Below, one piece after another: positions 31,029 through 40,538 of a stretch of DNA of 64,000 nucleotides. The translations under genes were made by a program, and so were the position numbers. The notes below the pieces were generated by a model. That model did not search any database. It worked only from the letters and a program-made list of their open reading frames with translations, and had not been told where the DNA came from. Where the stretch lies: assembly GCF_019599465.1 (NCBI RefSeq), contig NZ_RKLR01000003.1, positions 1-64,000 of the forward strand, in the 5' to 3' direction. The number at the start of each line of letters is the position of its first letter. Within the stretch, counting starts at the first letter, position 1. The DNA is from Haloarcula rubra (GTDB lineage Archaea; Halobacteriota; Halobacteria; Halobacteriales; Haloarculaceae).

Positions 31029-32922
31029 GGCTGACCACCACCGTGAGGTTGTACGCGATGTGGACGAGGACGGCCACGCCCACACCGGCGGCGTAGGCGC
31101 CGCGCCCCCGCTGGGCGCCGACCGAGGAGATGGCGGCGGTCACCGAGTGTAGCGCCAGCGGCGCGAACAGGAACAGGAGCGCGACGACCCACAGCGGAAC
31201 CCCGGACGGCGGCGTCGCCCCCTGCAAGGCCGCGTTCCCGACCGGCAGACTCTCCAGATTGGAGAGGCGGGCGATGAGCAGGCCCTTCTCGGCGACGAAG
31301 AAGCCGAGTCCGGAGAGCACCCCGAGGCCGATAGCCGACCGGAGCGTGCGCTCGTAGCGAGCGTGGGCGTACCCGGCGTAGAGGTGGAGGCTCTTGGCCA
31401 GTTCCTCGACGACGGCGACGACGCCGAGGACGATGACGACGGCCAGCGTCTGGTTCGTCCCGAAGACGTTCAGCGATACCGAGTCCAGCACGAACAGGAA
31501 CGCGACGGCGACCAGTTCCGCGACGACGACCAGCGGCAGGAGGATGGCGCTCATCTTCAGGGCGCTCTTCCGGGACTTGATGCGGCCCGCCAGCGCGTCC
31601 AGCACCTTCAGCGGGATGGCCCGCTGGGTGAACATGTCCTCCTCGCGGTAGAGGCCGGCACCGAGGCCGAACAACACCAGCGCCGTCACCAGCGGCGGGA
31701 CCGTCGAGAACGCGAACTCCGAGAGCGAGACGGACTGGCCGGTGAGGTCCATCACGACCAGCGTCAGCGGCGAGATGAGCGCGATGGGGGTCACGTCGGT
31801 GAAGATGGCCGGGATGAACGCGTAGGAGGTCAGCGAGACGGTGATGGTGACGGTGACGAAGGTCAGTTCCTTGAACGACCGCGCGAACATCGCGCCGCAG
31901 AACGTCGCCGCGAGGAAGAGCATCGCGATGGGGACGATTGCGAGCACTGCAATCGCGCTCCCGGAGGGCGCGACGCCGCTGAACCGGAGCGCCGCCGTGA
32001 TGGCCGCCGCGACGCCGACGGCCCCGAGGAAGTACGGGAGCGTCTTCCCGCCGACGATGTCACCCCGCGAGGCTGGCGTCACGAGCAGCAGTTCGCCGCG
32101 GCGGTTCAACCGTTCGGACAGCATCGAGGACCCGTAGGCCTGGATGACGAAGTTCATCGGGACGATGTAGAGGAACGCCAGCACCAGCGACTCGAACGGG
32201 AACGGGGGCGCGATGTCCGAGGGCGTGCCGCCCTGTACGTCGCCGGTCAGTCGCGCGCCGATGTTGCCGAGGTTCGCACCGCCACCGCCGCCGGCCGCGC
32301 CGTCACCACTGGCGCTCGAGCCTCCACCGCCGTCACCGGCGCCCGTCCCGCCGTCGCCGTCGGTCGTCGTGCCCTCACCGCTCCCGTCCGTGGCACCGCC
32401 GCCCCCACTGCTCCCGTCTGTCCCCCCGTCGTCGCCCGTCGCCTCCCCACGCGGGTCCAGCGGGTTCGGGCCGCCCTGCTCCTGATACACGACGGTCACC
32501 GACACCGGGAACGCGGCGGTCTGGTTGTCCTCGCGGGCCAGCGTCCGGTCGTTGTAGCTCTCGGTGCTGTCCCGGAGGGCCGACAGCGCGGCCGCTTGCT
32601 TGCCCGACTGCGGGGGCACCAGCAGCCTGTCACCGTCGAACGCCAGTTCCTGTTCCCCGCGGCGGACGGCCTTCGGGTTCGGGTCCTGTATCCTGAAGCT
32701 CCCGTCGGCCGCCGCGACGCCGTAGTACGGACTCGACTCCTCGACGCCGACGCGGTAGATGTCGGCGTTCAGGCCGGGACTCGCGCCCGCGACGGCGATA
32801 GCCGCGACGCCGCCCATCGCCACGACGGCGACGGCCGTGATGGCGAGCGTCCGTCTGTCGATACCGCCCGCGTTCTTGGTCACCTCCCACTTCGCGACCC
32901 GGCGGAGTTTGTCCCACTGCAT
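31021..32922 (-). CDS. ABC-2 permease fused to a PrsW-type intramembrane protease domain
   Basis: The 633-residue protein has an N-terminal helix, an external domain with a long Gly/Ser/Asp/Thr-rich low-complexity segment (about 155-240), and a six-helix ABC-2 permease core (SERLNRRGELLLVTPASRGDIVGG). The C-terminal third (about 440-633) has PrsW-type protease residues: E506-E507 in VVEELAKSLHLY, E545 in FFVAEKG, H592 in PLALHSVT, and H621/N625 in VHIAYN. It may process the exporter's substrate, or a membrane partner; that is inference. It is contiguous with the ATPase gene. Confidence 0.85.
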   Translation of the reverse strand: MQWDKLRRVAKWEVTKNAGGIDRRTLAITAVAVVAMGGVAAIAVAGASPGLNADIYRVGVEESSPYYGVAAADGSFRIQDPNPKAVRRGEQELAFDGDRLLVPPQSGKQAAALSALRDSTESYNDRTLAREDNQTAAFPVSVTVVYQEQGGPNPLDPRGEATGDDGGTDGSSGGGGATDGSGEGTTTDGDGGTGAGDGGGGSSASGDGAAGGGGGANLGNIGARLTGDVQGGTPSDIAPPFPFESLVLAFLYIVPMNFVIQAYGSSMLSERLNRRGELLLVTPASRGDIVGGKTLPYFLGAVGVAAAITAALRFSGVAPSGSAIAVLAIVPIAMLFLAATFCGAMFARSFKELTFVTVTITVSLTSYAFIPAIFTDVTPIALISPLTLVVMDLTGQSVSLSEFAFSTVPPLVTALVLFGLGAGLYREEDMFTQRAIPLKVLDALAGRIKSRKSALKMSAILLPLVVVAELVAVAFLFVLDSVSLNVFGTNQTLAVVIVLGVVAVVEELAKSLHLYAGYAHARYERTLRSAIGLGVLSGLGFFVAEKGLLIARLSNLESLPVGNAALQGATPPSGVPLWVVALLFLFAPLALHSVTAAISSVGAQRGRGAYAAGVGVAVLVHIAYNLTVVVSLA

Positions 32923-33825
32923 CTACTCCGCGTCCTCCCCGACGTAGCGGGTCCCGCGGGTGCCTGCCTCGGCGACGTTGAGGAACACCTCTTCGAGGCT
33001 CGACTCCTCGGTCCGGATGTCGACCACCGTGCCGCCGGCGGATTCGGCGGCCGCCCGCGTCTCCTCGACGGCGTCCATGCTGCCGACGACCCGTACGAAG
33101 TGGCCGTTCTCCTTCGCGGCCTCCGGGACGTCGACGGTGGTGTAGACGTGATAGCGCGTCTCGCCGTACTCGTCCTGTAACTGTTCGAGGTCACCACGGG
33201 CGACGATTTGCCCTTCGTTCATGATGACGACGCGGTCGCAGATAGACTCGACGTGGAAGAGGTTGTGCGCCGAGAAGACGATGGTCTTGCCCTGCTCGGC
33301 GAGTTGCTCGGTGAACTCGATGACGTAGTTCGTCGTCAGCGGGTCCAGCCCCGACGCCGGTTCGTCGTAGACGAGTACGTCGGGGTCGTTGATGAGCGAC
33401 CGGGCGATGGCGACCTTCCGCTTCATCCCCTTCGACATGTCGCCGAGTTTCCGGTCGCGGTGTTCCAGGTCCAGTTCGTCCAGCGTGTCGTGCATCCGCT
33501 GGTGGGCTACGTCGCTCGGGACGTCGTAGAGGTCCGCGAAGAACTCCAGATAGGAGACGGGCGTCATCTCCTCGTACAGCGGCGACTCCTCCGGGAGAAA
33601 GCCCAGTCGTTCCCGCATCTCGGTCGTCTGCGTGTCGAGGTCCGCAATCTCGGCTTCGCCGGCGGTCGGTTCCAGCAGGCCCGCGAGCATCTTCAGCGTC
33701 GTCGTCTTGCCGGCCCCGTTCGGGCCGATGATGCCGAAGACTTCCCCGCTCTCGACCGAGAAGGTGCTGCCCTCTACGGCGACGAAATCGCCGTACTCCT
33801 TGCGAAGGTCCCGGGCGTCTATCAT
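32923..33825 (-). CDS. ABC transporter ATP-binding protein
   Basis: The 300-residue protein has Walker A (GPNGAGKTT, about 36-44), the Q loop, signature (LGDMSKGMKRK), Walker B (VLVYDEPASGLDP) and an H-loop (SAHNLFHVE). The C-terminal extension (about 225-300) is typical of NatA/CcmA-like exporter ATPases. It is first in the operon with the two permeases, giving an ABC-2 exporter, for example for Na+, peptides or antibiotics. Confidence 0.96.
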   Translation of the reverse strand: MIDARDLRKEYGDFVAVEGSTFSVESGEVFGIIGPNGAGKTTTLKMLAGLLEPTAGEAEIADLDTQTTEMRERLGFLPEESPLYEEMTPVSYLEFFADLYDVPSDVAHQRMHDTLDELDLEHRDRKLGDMSKGMKRKVAIARSLINDPDVLVYDEPASGLDPLTTNYVIEFTEQLAEQGKTIVFSAHNLFHVESICDRVVIMNEGQIVARGDLEQLQDEYGETRYHVYTTVDVPEAAKENGHFVRVVGSMDAVEETRAAAESAGGTVVDIRTEESSLEEVFLNVAEAGTRGTRYVGEDAE

Positions 33826-33885
33826 CTGGCGCTTCGTAATGACCGGACCAACCTATACTTTGGCTCCGGCCTATTGGAACTGATA

Positions 33886-34326
33886 ATGGTGGTCTCAGTC
33901 GGCGGTATCGACGTCGAACTGGCACAGACGCCCGACGGCCGCCGTCTCGTCGTCCGCCGAGCAGTCGACGCGCCGGTCGAGGCTGTCTGGGACGTCCTGA
34001 CCGACACCGAACGGTGGCCCGAGTGGGGCCCGTCGATTAGCGCCGTCGACTGTGATACCCGCTACGTCGAGGCGGGGACGACCGGCCGCGTGAGAACCGT
34101 CGGCGGCCTCTGGGTGCGGTTTCGCGTGACGACGTGTGTGAACCACCGCTGGACGTGGTCGGTGGCGGGCGTCCCGGCGACCGGCCACTTCGTCGAGGCT
34201 CACCCCGCCGGAGCCGTCGTCGGCTTCGAGATACCCGTCCTCGCGACGGGCTACGCGCCGGTGTGTGCGCGTGCCTGCGGCCGAATCGCGGCCATCGCGA
34301 CGGCCGACGCTCGCGAGGAGGAGTGA
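33886..34326 (+). CDS. SRPBCC (START-like) domain protein
   Basis: I start at ATG 33886 (MVVSVGGIDVELAQTPDGRRLVV), giving 146 residues. The polyketide-cyclase/START pattern is DAPVEAVWDVLTDTERWPEWGPSI followed by TTGRVRTVGGLWVRFRVTT and a C-terminal helix. Such helix-grip folds bind small lipids or aromatic ligands. The gene diverges from the ABC operon. Confidence 0.87.
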   Translation: MVVSVGGIDVELAQTPDGRRLVVRRAVDAPVEAVWDVLTDTERWPEWGPSISAVDCDTRYVEAGTTGRVRTVGGLWVRFRVTTCVNHRWTWSVAGVPATGHFVEAHPAGAVVGFEIPVLATGYAPVCARACGRIAAIATADAREEE

Positions 34327-34347
34327 GCGAGACGGCGGCGTCCAGAA

Positions 34348-34584
34348 TTACTGTTTGGCGACGCGAGCGTCGGATACGCGGTGGATGTCCTCGTCGATTC
34401 CCTTCCCGTCGCAGTCGTCGTTCGGACAGCGATAGTGCCAGCCGTCCTCCGTGGCCGCTCGCTCCGTGAACCGGTCGCCACACTCGTCACAGTACAACTG
34501 GCCCGCCGAGCAGGTGTCGAGGTGGAGTTCGAGCTCGAGTTCTGTCCCGAAGGTCCGCTTGCAGTTCCGGCAGGTGTGGGGCAT
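34348..34584 (-). CDS. Small zinc-finger protein, 78 aa
   Basis: It begins with a C2H2-like finger (HTCRNCKRTFGTELELELHLDTC), followed by LYCDECGDRF and a YRCPNDDCDG knuckle, so at least two zinc sites are possible. The length and pattern match small haloarchaeal zinc-finger proteins of unknown role, probably nucleic-acid or protein binding. Confidence 0.88.
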   Translation of the reverse strand: MPHTCRNCKRTFGTELELELHLDTCSAGQLYCDECGDRFTERAATEDGWHYRCPNDDCDGKGIDEDIHRVSDARVAKQ

Positions 34585-34613
34585 ACCCGAACGTTGATAT
34601 TCGTGCCTTATAG

Positions 34614-34727
34614 CTACACCGGAACGTTCACGTCTCCGCGTCCGTGGTATTGATTCACACTATCTGTCCGCAGTACGGTGGTCATCTGTCCAGTCTCGGT
34701 ACCACACCCCGTACAGTCGGTGGACAC
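34614..34727 (-). CDS. Possible 37-aa CxxC mini-protein
   Basis: GTG 34727 to TAG 34614 would encode VSTDCTGCGTETGQMTTVL followed by a polar tail ending NVPV. The CTGC knuckle and composition resemble small haloarchaeal zinc proteins, but no strong start signal is visible, and it could be a chance frame in this 180-bp gap between the zinc-finger and kinase genes. Confidence 0.3.
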   Translation of the reverse strand: MSTDCTGCGTETGQMTTVLRTDSVNQYHGRGDVNVPV

Positions 34728-34765
34728 ACGGTCAGACGATTCAGACGGCCCTACCTCGGCACGGG

Positions 34766-35767
34766 TCAGCGGACTGCCACGTCGAACCGGGCGCCGCCGC
34801 TCTCGCTCTCCCCCACGTCGACGGTCCACCCGTGTGCCGCCGCGGCCCGTGCGACGACGAACAGGCCGTACCCCTCTCCGGACCGGACGGTCCCGTATCC
34901 CTGTTCGAACACCTGCTCGCGGTCGTCTTCGGGGATTCCCGGACCGTCGTCGGCGACGTAGAACCCCTCGTCCGTCGCGCCGACGGTGACGGACACGTCG
35001 TCGCCGCCGTGGAGGACCGCGTTCTCGAAGAGGCGTTCGAGGACCACGTCCAGACGGTCGGGGTCGACGGTGAGTGTCCCGTCGGCGACGACGGTGAGCG
35101 TCGCGTCGAGGGCGTCGAGTCGACCCCAGACCTCGTTAGCGACGTCCCCGAGCGAGACCGTCTCCGTGGCGCCGACGGGTCCCGAGACGGTGGCGACCGT
35201 CGACAGTTCGTCGAGCATCGCCTCGACGCGAGCGATGGAGCGGTTCATCGCCTCGCTGTGGGTGGCCTCGACGTCCAACAGTTCGAGTCGCCCGGTGACG
35301 ACGTTGAGCGGATTCTTCGCGTCGTGTGCGAGCGACCCGAGGACGGCGTCCCAGCGGGCGGCCTGCGTGGTCCCGTCGCGGCACGGTTGCCGGAGCAGGG
35401 CACGGAGGCGACCGGCCAGTTCGGCCCCGCTGTCGTCGCTCTGCCAGCGGACGTAGTCGCTCACGCCCGCCACCAGCGCCGCCTCGACGCGGTCGGCGTC
35501 GACGGCGGTCCCGACGGCGAGGACGGGGAGCGTGACGCCGGCCGCTCGAATCTCGTCGAGCACCGCCACGGCGTCCTGTTCCGGTGGCCGGTCCCCGACG
35601 ACCACGGCGTCGAACTCGCCGCCGTTCAGGCGGTCCAGCAGGTCCGACTGGCCGACCGCCGCTGTTTCGAACCCGTCGGTATCTGCCAGCACACTGGCCA
35701 ATCCGTCGAGAGCCTCAGAACCGTGCCCCGTCAGTGCGACGTGTCTTGGGTGTCCCCACTCACTCAT
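34766..35767 (-). CDS. Histidine kinase with N-terminal receiver-like domain
   Basis: The 333-residue soluble protein has a receiver-like alpha/beta domain (about 5-120, with VVVGDRPPEQDAV where the phospho-acceptor Asp would be, but lacking the usual N-terminal acidic pair). It has an HisKA H box with His148 (LGSLAHDAKNPLNVVTGRLELL) and an ATPase domain with N box FENAVLHG and G1 box DDGPGIP. No transmembrane segment is present, so it senses an internal or partner-delivered signal. Confidence 0.9.
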   Translation of the reverse strand: MSEWGHPRHVALTGHGSEALDGLASVLADTDGFETAAVGQSDLLDRLNGGEFDAVVVGDRPPEQDAVAVLDEIRAAGVTLPVLAVGTAVDADRVEAALVAGVSDYVRWQSDDSGAELAGRLRALLRQPCRDGTTQAARWDAVLGSLAHDAKNPLNVVTGRLELLDVEATHSEAMNRSIARVEAMLDELSTVATVSGPVGATETVSLGDVANEVWGRLDALDATLTVVADGTLTVDPDRLDVVLERLFENAVLHGGDDVSVTVGATDEGFYVADDGPGIPEDDREQVFEQGYGTVRSGEGYGLFVVARAAAAHGWTVDVGESESGGARFDVAVR

Positions 35768-35806
35768 TCACCCGACGTACGAAAAGCGAGAATAAGAAAG
35801 GGCGGG

Positions 35807-36679
35807 TTACAGCAGGTCTTCGATGTGGTCGGCGACTTCCTCGGGCGTGTCGCCCACCGGGACGCCGTTGTCTTCGAGCGCCGAAATCTTCGACTCGGCG
35901 GTGCCCGTACCGCTCCCGGAGACGATGGCGCCGGCGTGGCCCATGCGCTTGCCCGGCGGGGCCGTGCGGCCGGCGATGAACCCGGCGACGGGTGTGTCCA
36001 TGTGTTCACCGATGTAGCGGGCGGCCTCCTCCTCGTCCTCGCCGCCGATTTCGCCACACATGGCGACGGCGTGCGTGTCGGGGTCCGCCTCGAACAGTTC
36101 CAGCGCGTCGATGAAGTCCGTCCCGATGATGGGGTCGCCGCCGATGCCGATAGCGGTGGACTGGCCCAGACCACGTTCGGTCAGGTTGTCGACGACCTGA
36201 TAGGTGAGAGTTCCAGAACGAGAGACGAGGCCGACGTTCCCCGACGAGAAGATGTTGCCCGGCAGGATGCCGAGTTTGGCGACGCCGGGGGTGATGAGAC
36301 CGGGGCAGTTCGGGCCGACGAGGTAGGTGTCGGTCTCTTGCAGTTTGCGGTAGACGCGGGCCATGTCCTGCGTCGGGACGCCCTCCGTGATGGCGACGAC
36401 GAGGTCGATGCCCTTCGCGTCCATCGCCTCGAAACAGGCGTCCGCGGCGAACGCGGGCGGGACGAACACGACGGAGGCGTTGGCGTCCTCCTCGCGGGCG
36501 GCCTGCTGGACGGTGTCGTAGACCGGGACGCCGGCCACCTCTTGACCGCCGCGGCCGGGGACGGCGCCGGCGACCACGTTGGTCCCGTACTCCAGCATCT
36601 GCTCGGTGTGGAACTTGCCCTCACCGCCGGTGATACCCTGCACGACGACGCGCGTGTCTTCGTCGACTAGAACACTCAT
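35807..36679 (-). CDS. sucD: Succinate-CoA ligase (ADP-forming) subunit alpha
   Basis: The start is ATG 36679 ([28 protein letters not shown]), giving 290 residues. The CoA-binding domain is N-terminal; the phospho-histidine loop [10 protein letters not shown] and PGKRMG mark the ligase domain. It catalyses the TCA step succinyl-CoA to succinate with NTP formation. The start overlaps the sucC stop by 4 nt (ATGA), as expected for the two-subunit enzyme. Confidence 0.98.
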   Translation of the reverse strand: MSVLVDEDTRVVVQGITGGEGKFHTEQMLEYGTNVVAGAVPGRGGQEVAGVPVYDTVQQAAREEDANASVVFVPPAFAADACFEAMDAKGIDLVVAITEGVPTQDMARVYRKLQETDTYLVGPNCPGLITPGVAKLGILPGNIFSSGNVGLVSRSGTLTYQVVDNLTERGLGQSTAIGIGGDPIIGTDFIDALELFEADPDTHAVAMCGEIGGEDEEEAARYIGEHMDTPVAGFIAGRTAPPGKRMGHAGAIVSGSGTGTAESKISALEDNGVPVGDTPEEVADHIEDLL

Positions 36680-37824
36680 GCTTCCACCTCCTGTGCGAAC
36701 TCGACGGCACGTTGGACAGCGTCCTCCAGCGTATACTCGACCGTGACGAGTTCTTCGTTCAGAATCTCCATCCCTTCTTCGGCGTTGGTCCCGGCCAGTC
36801 GGACGACGACGGGCTTGGGAATCTCGTCGAACTGTTCGAGGGCCTGATTGATACCCTGTGCCACCTCGTCGCCGCGCGTGATGCCGCCGAAGATGTTGAA
36901 CACGACGGAGTCGACGTTGTCGTCGGAGAACACCATGTCGAGGGCGTTGGCGATGCGGTCCGCTTTCGCGCCGCCACCGACGTCGAGGAAGTTGGCGGGT
37001 TTCCCGCCGTAGTAGTCCACGAGGTCCAGCGTCGTCATCACGAGGCCCGCGCCGTTGCCGATGATGCCGACGTTGCCCGACAGGCGGACGTAGTCGAAGC
37101 CGTACTCGTCGGCCTTCTGTTCGAGTTCGTCGCCCTCCGCGGCCTCCTCGCCCATCTCGGCGAGTTCCGGCTGGCGGAACAGCGCGTCGCCGTCGATGTT
37201 CATCACGGCGTCGGCGGCGATTACCTCGTCGTCGCTCGTGATCATCAGCGGGTTGACCTCGACGTCTGCGCCGTCGCGGTCGTCCCATAGCTGGTAGAGC
37301 GTCGTCAGGACCGAGGCCACGTCGTTGGCCACGTCACGGTCGACGCCGGCCTCGTAGACGACCTTTCGGGCTTGGAAGGGGTGCATCCCGAAGGCGGGGT
37401 CGATGTGCTCGCGAGCGATGGCGTCTGGGTCTTCCTCGGCCACTTCCTCGATGTTGACGCCGCCTTTCGTCGACACCATGGCGACGGGCTTGCCCTCGCC
37501 GCGATCCATCGTCACGCCGACGTACAGTTCGTTGACGAAGTCGACGGCCTCCTCTACGAGCACCTTCGAGACGTGGTACCCCTTGAGGTCCATCCCGAGG
37601 ATGGCGTCGGCGGCCTCGCGGGCCTCCTCCTTGGACTCGACGAGTTTGATGCCCCCGGCCTTCCCGCGTCCACCGACGTGGACCTGTGCCTTGATGGCGA
37701 CGGGATAGCCGATGTCCTCGGCCGCGTCGACGGCCTCGTCAACTGTCTCGGCCAACTGCGAAGCGGGTGTCGGAACGCCCGCGTCGGCGAAGACTTGCTT
37801 CGCCTGGTATTCGTGCAATCGCAT
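36676..37824 (-). CDS. sucC: Succinate-CoA ligase (ADP-forming) subunit beta
   Basis: The 382-residue protein begins [20 protein letters not shown] and has an ATP-grasp domain ([50 protein letters not shown]) and a C-terminal CoA-ligase domain ([32 protein letters not shown]). The length is normal for the family. It is first in the sucCD operon. Confidence 0.98.
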   Translation of the reverse strand: MRLHEYQAKQVFADAGVPTPASQLAETVDEAVDAAEDIGYPVAIKAQVHVGGRGKAGGIKLVESKEEAREAADAILGMDLKGYHVSKVLVEEAVDFVNELYVGVTMDRGEGKPVAMVSTKGGVNIEEVAEEDPDAIAREHIDPAFGMHPFQARKVVYEAGVDRDVANDVASVLTTLYQLWDDRDGADVEVNPLMITSDDEVIAADAVMNIDGDALFRQPELAEMGEEAAEGDELEQKADEYGFDYVRLSGNVGIIGNGAGLVMTTLDLVDYYGGKPANFLDVGGGAKADRIANALDMVFSDDNVDSVVFNIFGGITRGDEVAQGINQALEQFDEIPKPVVVRLAGTNAEEGMEILNEELVTVEYTLEDAVQRAVEFAQEVEA

Positions 37825-37962
37825 GTCATACTATGAGGCGCGCGGCGACGGTTTAAATCCGTCTTTCTCGGTCGCAGTGGCCGGAGAGTTCGACCCGACA
37901 GAAGTGGCGAACCGTCCGGAAATACGACCCGTCAGCGACCGAGTCCACACAATCGCCGTCGG

Positions 37963-38256
37963 TTATGTCGATTCGGTGGGCGTCGCCGCGTCGCCGTCGC
38001 GCAAACGCGTTCGGGCCCTGAGGACGCCCGCACCGAGGAGCAACAGCACTTGGTGGAGTGCCGTTCCGAGCGCGACGGCGCCGGCGACGCTCGCGATTAC
38101 GAGCCACGCCGGTGCGCCCTCGAACAGCAACACCGCGAGGACGACGACGCCGGCCATCGCGCCGTTGCGGAGCGCACAGACCGTCTCCGTCCGAAGGAGG
38201 TCGACGGCGCTCGTCTCGGCCACGTCGTCGTCGTTCACGAGTCGGTCGTAACACAT
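37963..38256 (-). CDS. Small two-to-three-helix membrane protein, 97 aa
   Basis: The 97-residue protein has a short N-terminal cytosolic part, then hydrophobic segments AMAGVVVLAVLLFEGAPAWLVIASVAGAVALG and TALHQVLLLLGAGVL, and a basic C-terminus. No family is recognised. It lies upstream of sucC on the same strand with a 138-bp gap. Confidence 0.6.
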   Translation of the reverse strand: MCYDRLVNDDDVAETSAVDLLRTETVCALRNGAMAGVVVLAVLLFEGAPAWLVIASVAGAVALGTALHQVLLLLGAGVLRARTRLRDGDAATPTEST

Positions 38257-38398
38257 GCGGCCGACTGAGGACTGCGTTGACTTAAATCGACGTGTCGGAA
38301 AATATCACCTCGAACGTGTGTAGATTATTCAGAGGGAGCCGCTGTAACTACGATGCATTCGCGTACCGTGGTGGTACGGCGTCGTCCTCTCGACGGCG

Positions 38399-38608
38399 GT
38401 GTGGGTGGTCGGGTCGCTGTTCCTTGGCGGGGTTCCGGACTCGTCGCCGGTGGACCAGCAACTCGGGGCACCGGTCGTCCTCGCGATGCTCGTCGCGTGG
38501 CTGGCGATGTCGCTGTCGATAGCACTCGACCAGCGGGCCGCCGGAGACGACCTCGCGTGGGACCCGACGAGGGCGGGCCCGCGAGAAGCGGGGGCCGCCA
38601 CCGAGTGA
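38399..38608 (+). CDS. Small membrane protein with uncertain or missing start
   Basis: The frame from 38348 to TGA 38608 encodes WWYGVVLSTAVWVVGSLFLGG, a PDSSPVDQQLGAPVVLAM linker, a second helix and a polar tail, like other small haloarchaeal membrane proteins. The first available GTG (38399) falls inside the first helix. An ATG at 38354 (MHSR) is one frame off, so the gene may be frameshifted, or may start at a rare codon such as ATT 38357. Confidence 0.45.
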   Translation: MWVVGSLFLGGVPDSSPVDQQLGAPVVLAMLVAWLAMSLSIALDQRAAGDDLAWDPTRAGPREAGAATE

Positions 38609-38646
38609 CCGACAGAGACACGGTCGACGCCCCGTAATGGCCGTCC

Positions 38647-39405
38647 ATGAGCGAGGCCTACGACGACGCAGTCTCGGCCGTGGTCGACGCGCTCCGAGTC
38701 GCCGACGACGCGGTGGCGCTGACCGGCGCCGGCGTCTCGACGGCCTCTGGTATCCCGTCGTTCCGCGGCGAGGACGGCCTCTGGGAGCGACGCGACCCGA
38801 CGGACTTCCACCGGCGCCGTCTCGACGCCGACCCCGCGGGGTTCTGGCAGGACCGCCTCGAGTTACGCGAGGAGTTCTTCGGCGACGTGGACCCGACGCC
38901 CAACGCCGCGCATCTGGCGCTCGCCGAGCTAGAGTCGGCGGGCCACCTCGACGCCGTCGTGACCCAGAACGTCGACGGCCTCCACGACGAGGCGGGGTCC
39001 GAGCGCGTCGTCGAACTGCACGGGACGAACCGTCGGGTGCGCTGTGACGACTGTGGCGACCGCCTGCCGGTTGAGGCGGCGTTCGACCGTGCGGCCGACG
39101 GGGACCTGCCCCCGCGCTGTGACTGCGGCGGCGTCTACCGGCCCGACGTGGTGCTGTTCGGCGAGGCACTGCCCGACGCGGCGATGAGCGAGGCCCAGCG
39201 ACTCGCCCGCGAGAGCGACGTGTTCCTCGCCGTCGGGTCGTCGCTGTCTGTCAGGCCAGCGTCGCTGCTGCCGAAGATAGCGGTCGACGCGGGCGCGACG
39301 CTCGTCGTCGTGAACTTCGAGGAGACGCCGCGGGATTCGGCGGCCGACCACGTGATACGGGCGGACGTGACCGACGTGTTGCCGGCGCTCGTCGACGCCC
39401 TCTAG
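38647..39405 (+). CDS. NAD-dependent protein deacylase (sirtuin, Sir2/CobB)
   Basis: The 252-residue sirtuin has NAD-binding TGAGVSTASGIPSFRG, the TQNVDGLH motif, the catalytic-histidine region VVELHGTNRRVRCDDCGD with zinc ligands CxxC plus CDC (RCDCGGVYRPDVVLFGE), and SSLSVRPASLLP. It removes acyl groups from lysines, in archaea including chromatin proteins and acetyl-CoA synthetase. It converges with a DUF5793-type gene, sharing bases at the stops. Confidence 0.97.
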   Translation: MSEAYDDAVSAVVDALRVADDAVALTGAGVSTASGIPSFRGEDGLWERRDPTDFHRRRLDADPAGFWQDRLELREEFFGDVDPTPNAAHLALAELESAGHLDAVVTQNVDGLHDEAGSERVVELHGTNRRVRCDDCGDRLPVEAAFDRAADGDLPPRCDCGGVYRPDVVLFGEALPDAAMSEAQRLARESDVFLAVGSSLSVRPASLLPKIAVDAGATLVVVNFEETPRDSAADHVIRADVTDVLPALVDAL

Positions 39406-39833
39406 AGTTCGACGCCGCCGGGGATGAGACTCCGCTGTCGGAGGAGACTGCCGTCGTGGTCGTAGACGAGGAGCGTCCGCTTCTCGTAGACGAGTGACTT
39501 CCCGCCGCTGTCGGTCAGTCGAACCTCGAACTCGCCGTCGTCGTCGTGGCGCTCTGCGGCGCTGACGAGCGCCTGCATCGCCTCGGTGTCTGCGACCACT
39601 TCGAGGATGAACTCGCCAGTCAGGCGGTTCGTCAGCGAGAGGACGCCGCTGTCCGCGCCGGCCTGTCGACGGAACGTGACGTCTATCTCGTCCGCGTCGA
39701 GTGTCCCGTCCGTGGTCGTCGTGAGGCGCTCGCGCAGTGTCCCCGACGGGCCGTCGTAGTCGATACTGATGGTGGGAGTGCCGTCGTCGTCGGGTTCGCT
39801 GTCGATATCGACGGTGAAGTTGTCGCGCCTCAT
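39402..39833 (-). CDS. DUF5793-like haloarchaeal protein
   Basis: I start at ATG 39833 (MRRDNFTVDIDSEPDDDG), giving 143 residues; further upstream frame is unlikely. It is a soluble beta-rich protein (TISIDYDGPSGTLRERLTTTTDGTLDADEIDVTFR) with C-terminal LVYEKRTLLVYDHDGSLLRQRSLIPGGVEL, a layout I associate with DUF5793. The function is unknown. Confidence 0.8.
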   Translation of the reverse strand: MRRDNFTVDIDSEPDDDGTPTISIDYDGPSGTLRERLTTTTDGTLDADEIDVTFRRQAGADSGVLSLTNRLTGEFILEVVADTEAMQALVSAAERHDDDGEFEVRLTDSGGKSLVYEKRTLLVYDHDGSLLRQRSLIPGGVEL

Positions 39834-39954
39834 TCGGGTGGTTAGAGGTTGGGGACCGCCCGCCATGAACGTAACGGCGGTGGCACCACCGCAAGGGTCT
39901 TGCCGTCGCCCTTTCGGTAGCTTTTACCCACTCCCCGAAGCCCGTCCAGTCAGG

Positions 39955-40455
39955 ATGGCGTGGGTCAAGTCTGAGTACGCCGGAGAACTGGCCGTGCTGT
40001 CGACGTGGCTGGTCGCGCTCGCGCCGTGGTCCGCCTCGATATTCGAGGTGTCGGGCCTCACGGTCGTCGCGCTCCGCTTCCTCCCGTTCCGGTTCCAGTT
40101 CATCTTCGGTGCGACGCTGGACGACGAACGCCCGTTCCTCTGGGCGTGGGAGGTGGCGGGCTTCCAGTCGTCGCCGGAACTCACGCTGGCCGGCTACCTC
40201 GGCTTCGCCGCTTTCGTCGTGTTCTCGGTCCCGTTCGCGTTGAGCCTGTTCTACTACTTCGAAGAGGACCGCCTCGCGGCGGCGCTCCCGACGGACCCCG
40301 TCCGCCTGTTCGGCGGTCTACTGGGGACCGTCGCACTCCTGACCGTCGGGGCGACGGCGCTGTTCCTCCGGTACTTCCCGGGGCTGACGCTCCCGGTCGG
40401 CGCCCTCGTCGCGGCCGTCCTCGCGTCCCTCCTGCTCACGGTCGACCGGACGTAA
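39955..40455 (+). CDS. Haloarchaeal four-helix membrane protein
   Basis: The 166-residue protein starts MAWVKSEYAGELAVLSTWLVALAPWSAS and has four or five helices, including VALRFLPFRFQFIFG, LAGYLGFAAFVVFSVPFALSLFYYFEEDR and GGLLGTVALLTVGATALF. It is common in haloarchaea (TIGR04206/DUF7549-like from memory) and of unknown function. It lies immediately before the pilus genes but does not overlap them. Confidence 0.75.
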   Translation: MAWVKSEYAGELAVLSTWLVALAPWSASIFEVSGLTVVALRFLPFRFQFIFGATLDDERPFLWAWEVAGFQSSPELTLAGYLGFAAFVVFSVPFALSLFYYFEEDRLAAALPTDPVRLFGGLLGTVALLTVGATALFLRYFPGLTLPVGALVAAVLASLLLTVDRT

Positions 40456-40538
40456 CGAGCGGCGAGCCGGCGAGCGAATTTAAGTAGATGGCCACACTAT
40501 GGCACGTAAATCGCGACCGCGGACGGCTCTCACTACAG

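Noticed and set aside
32213-32485. Proline-rich ORF on the plus strand
   Set aside because: It is the antisense of the Gly/Ser-rich loop in the permease-protease gene.
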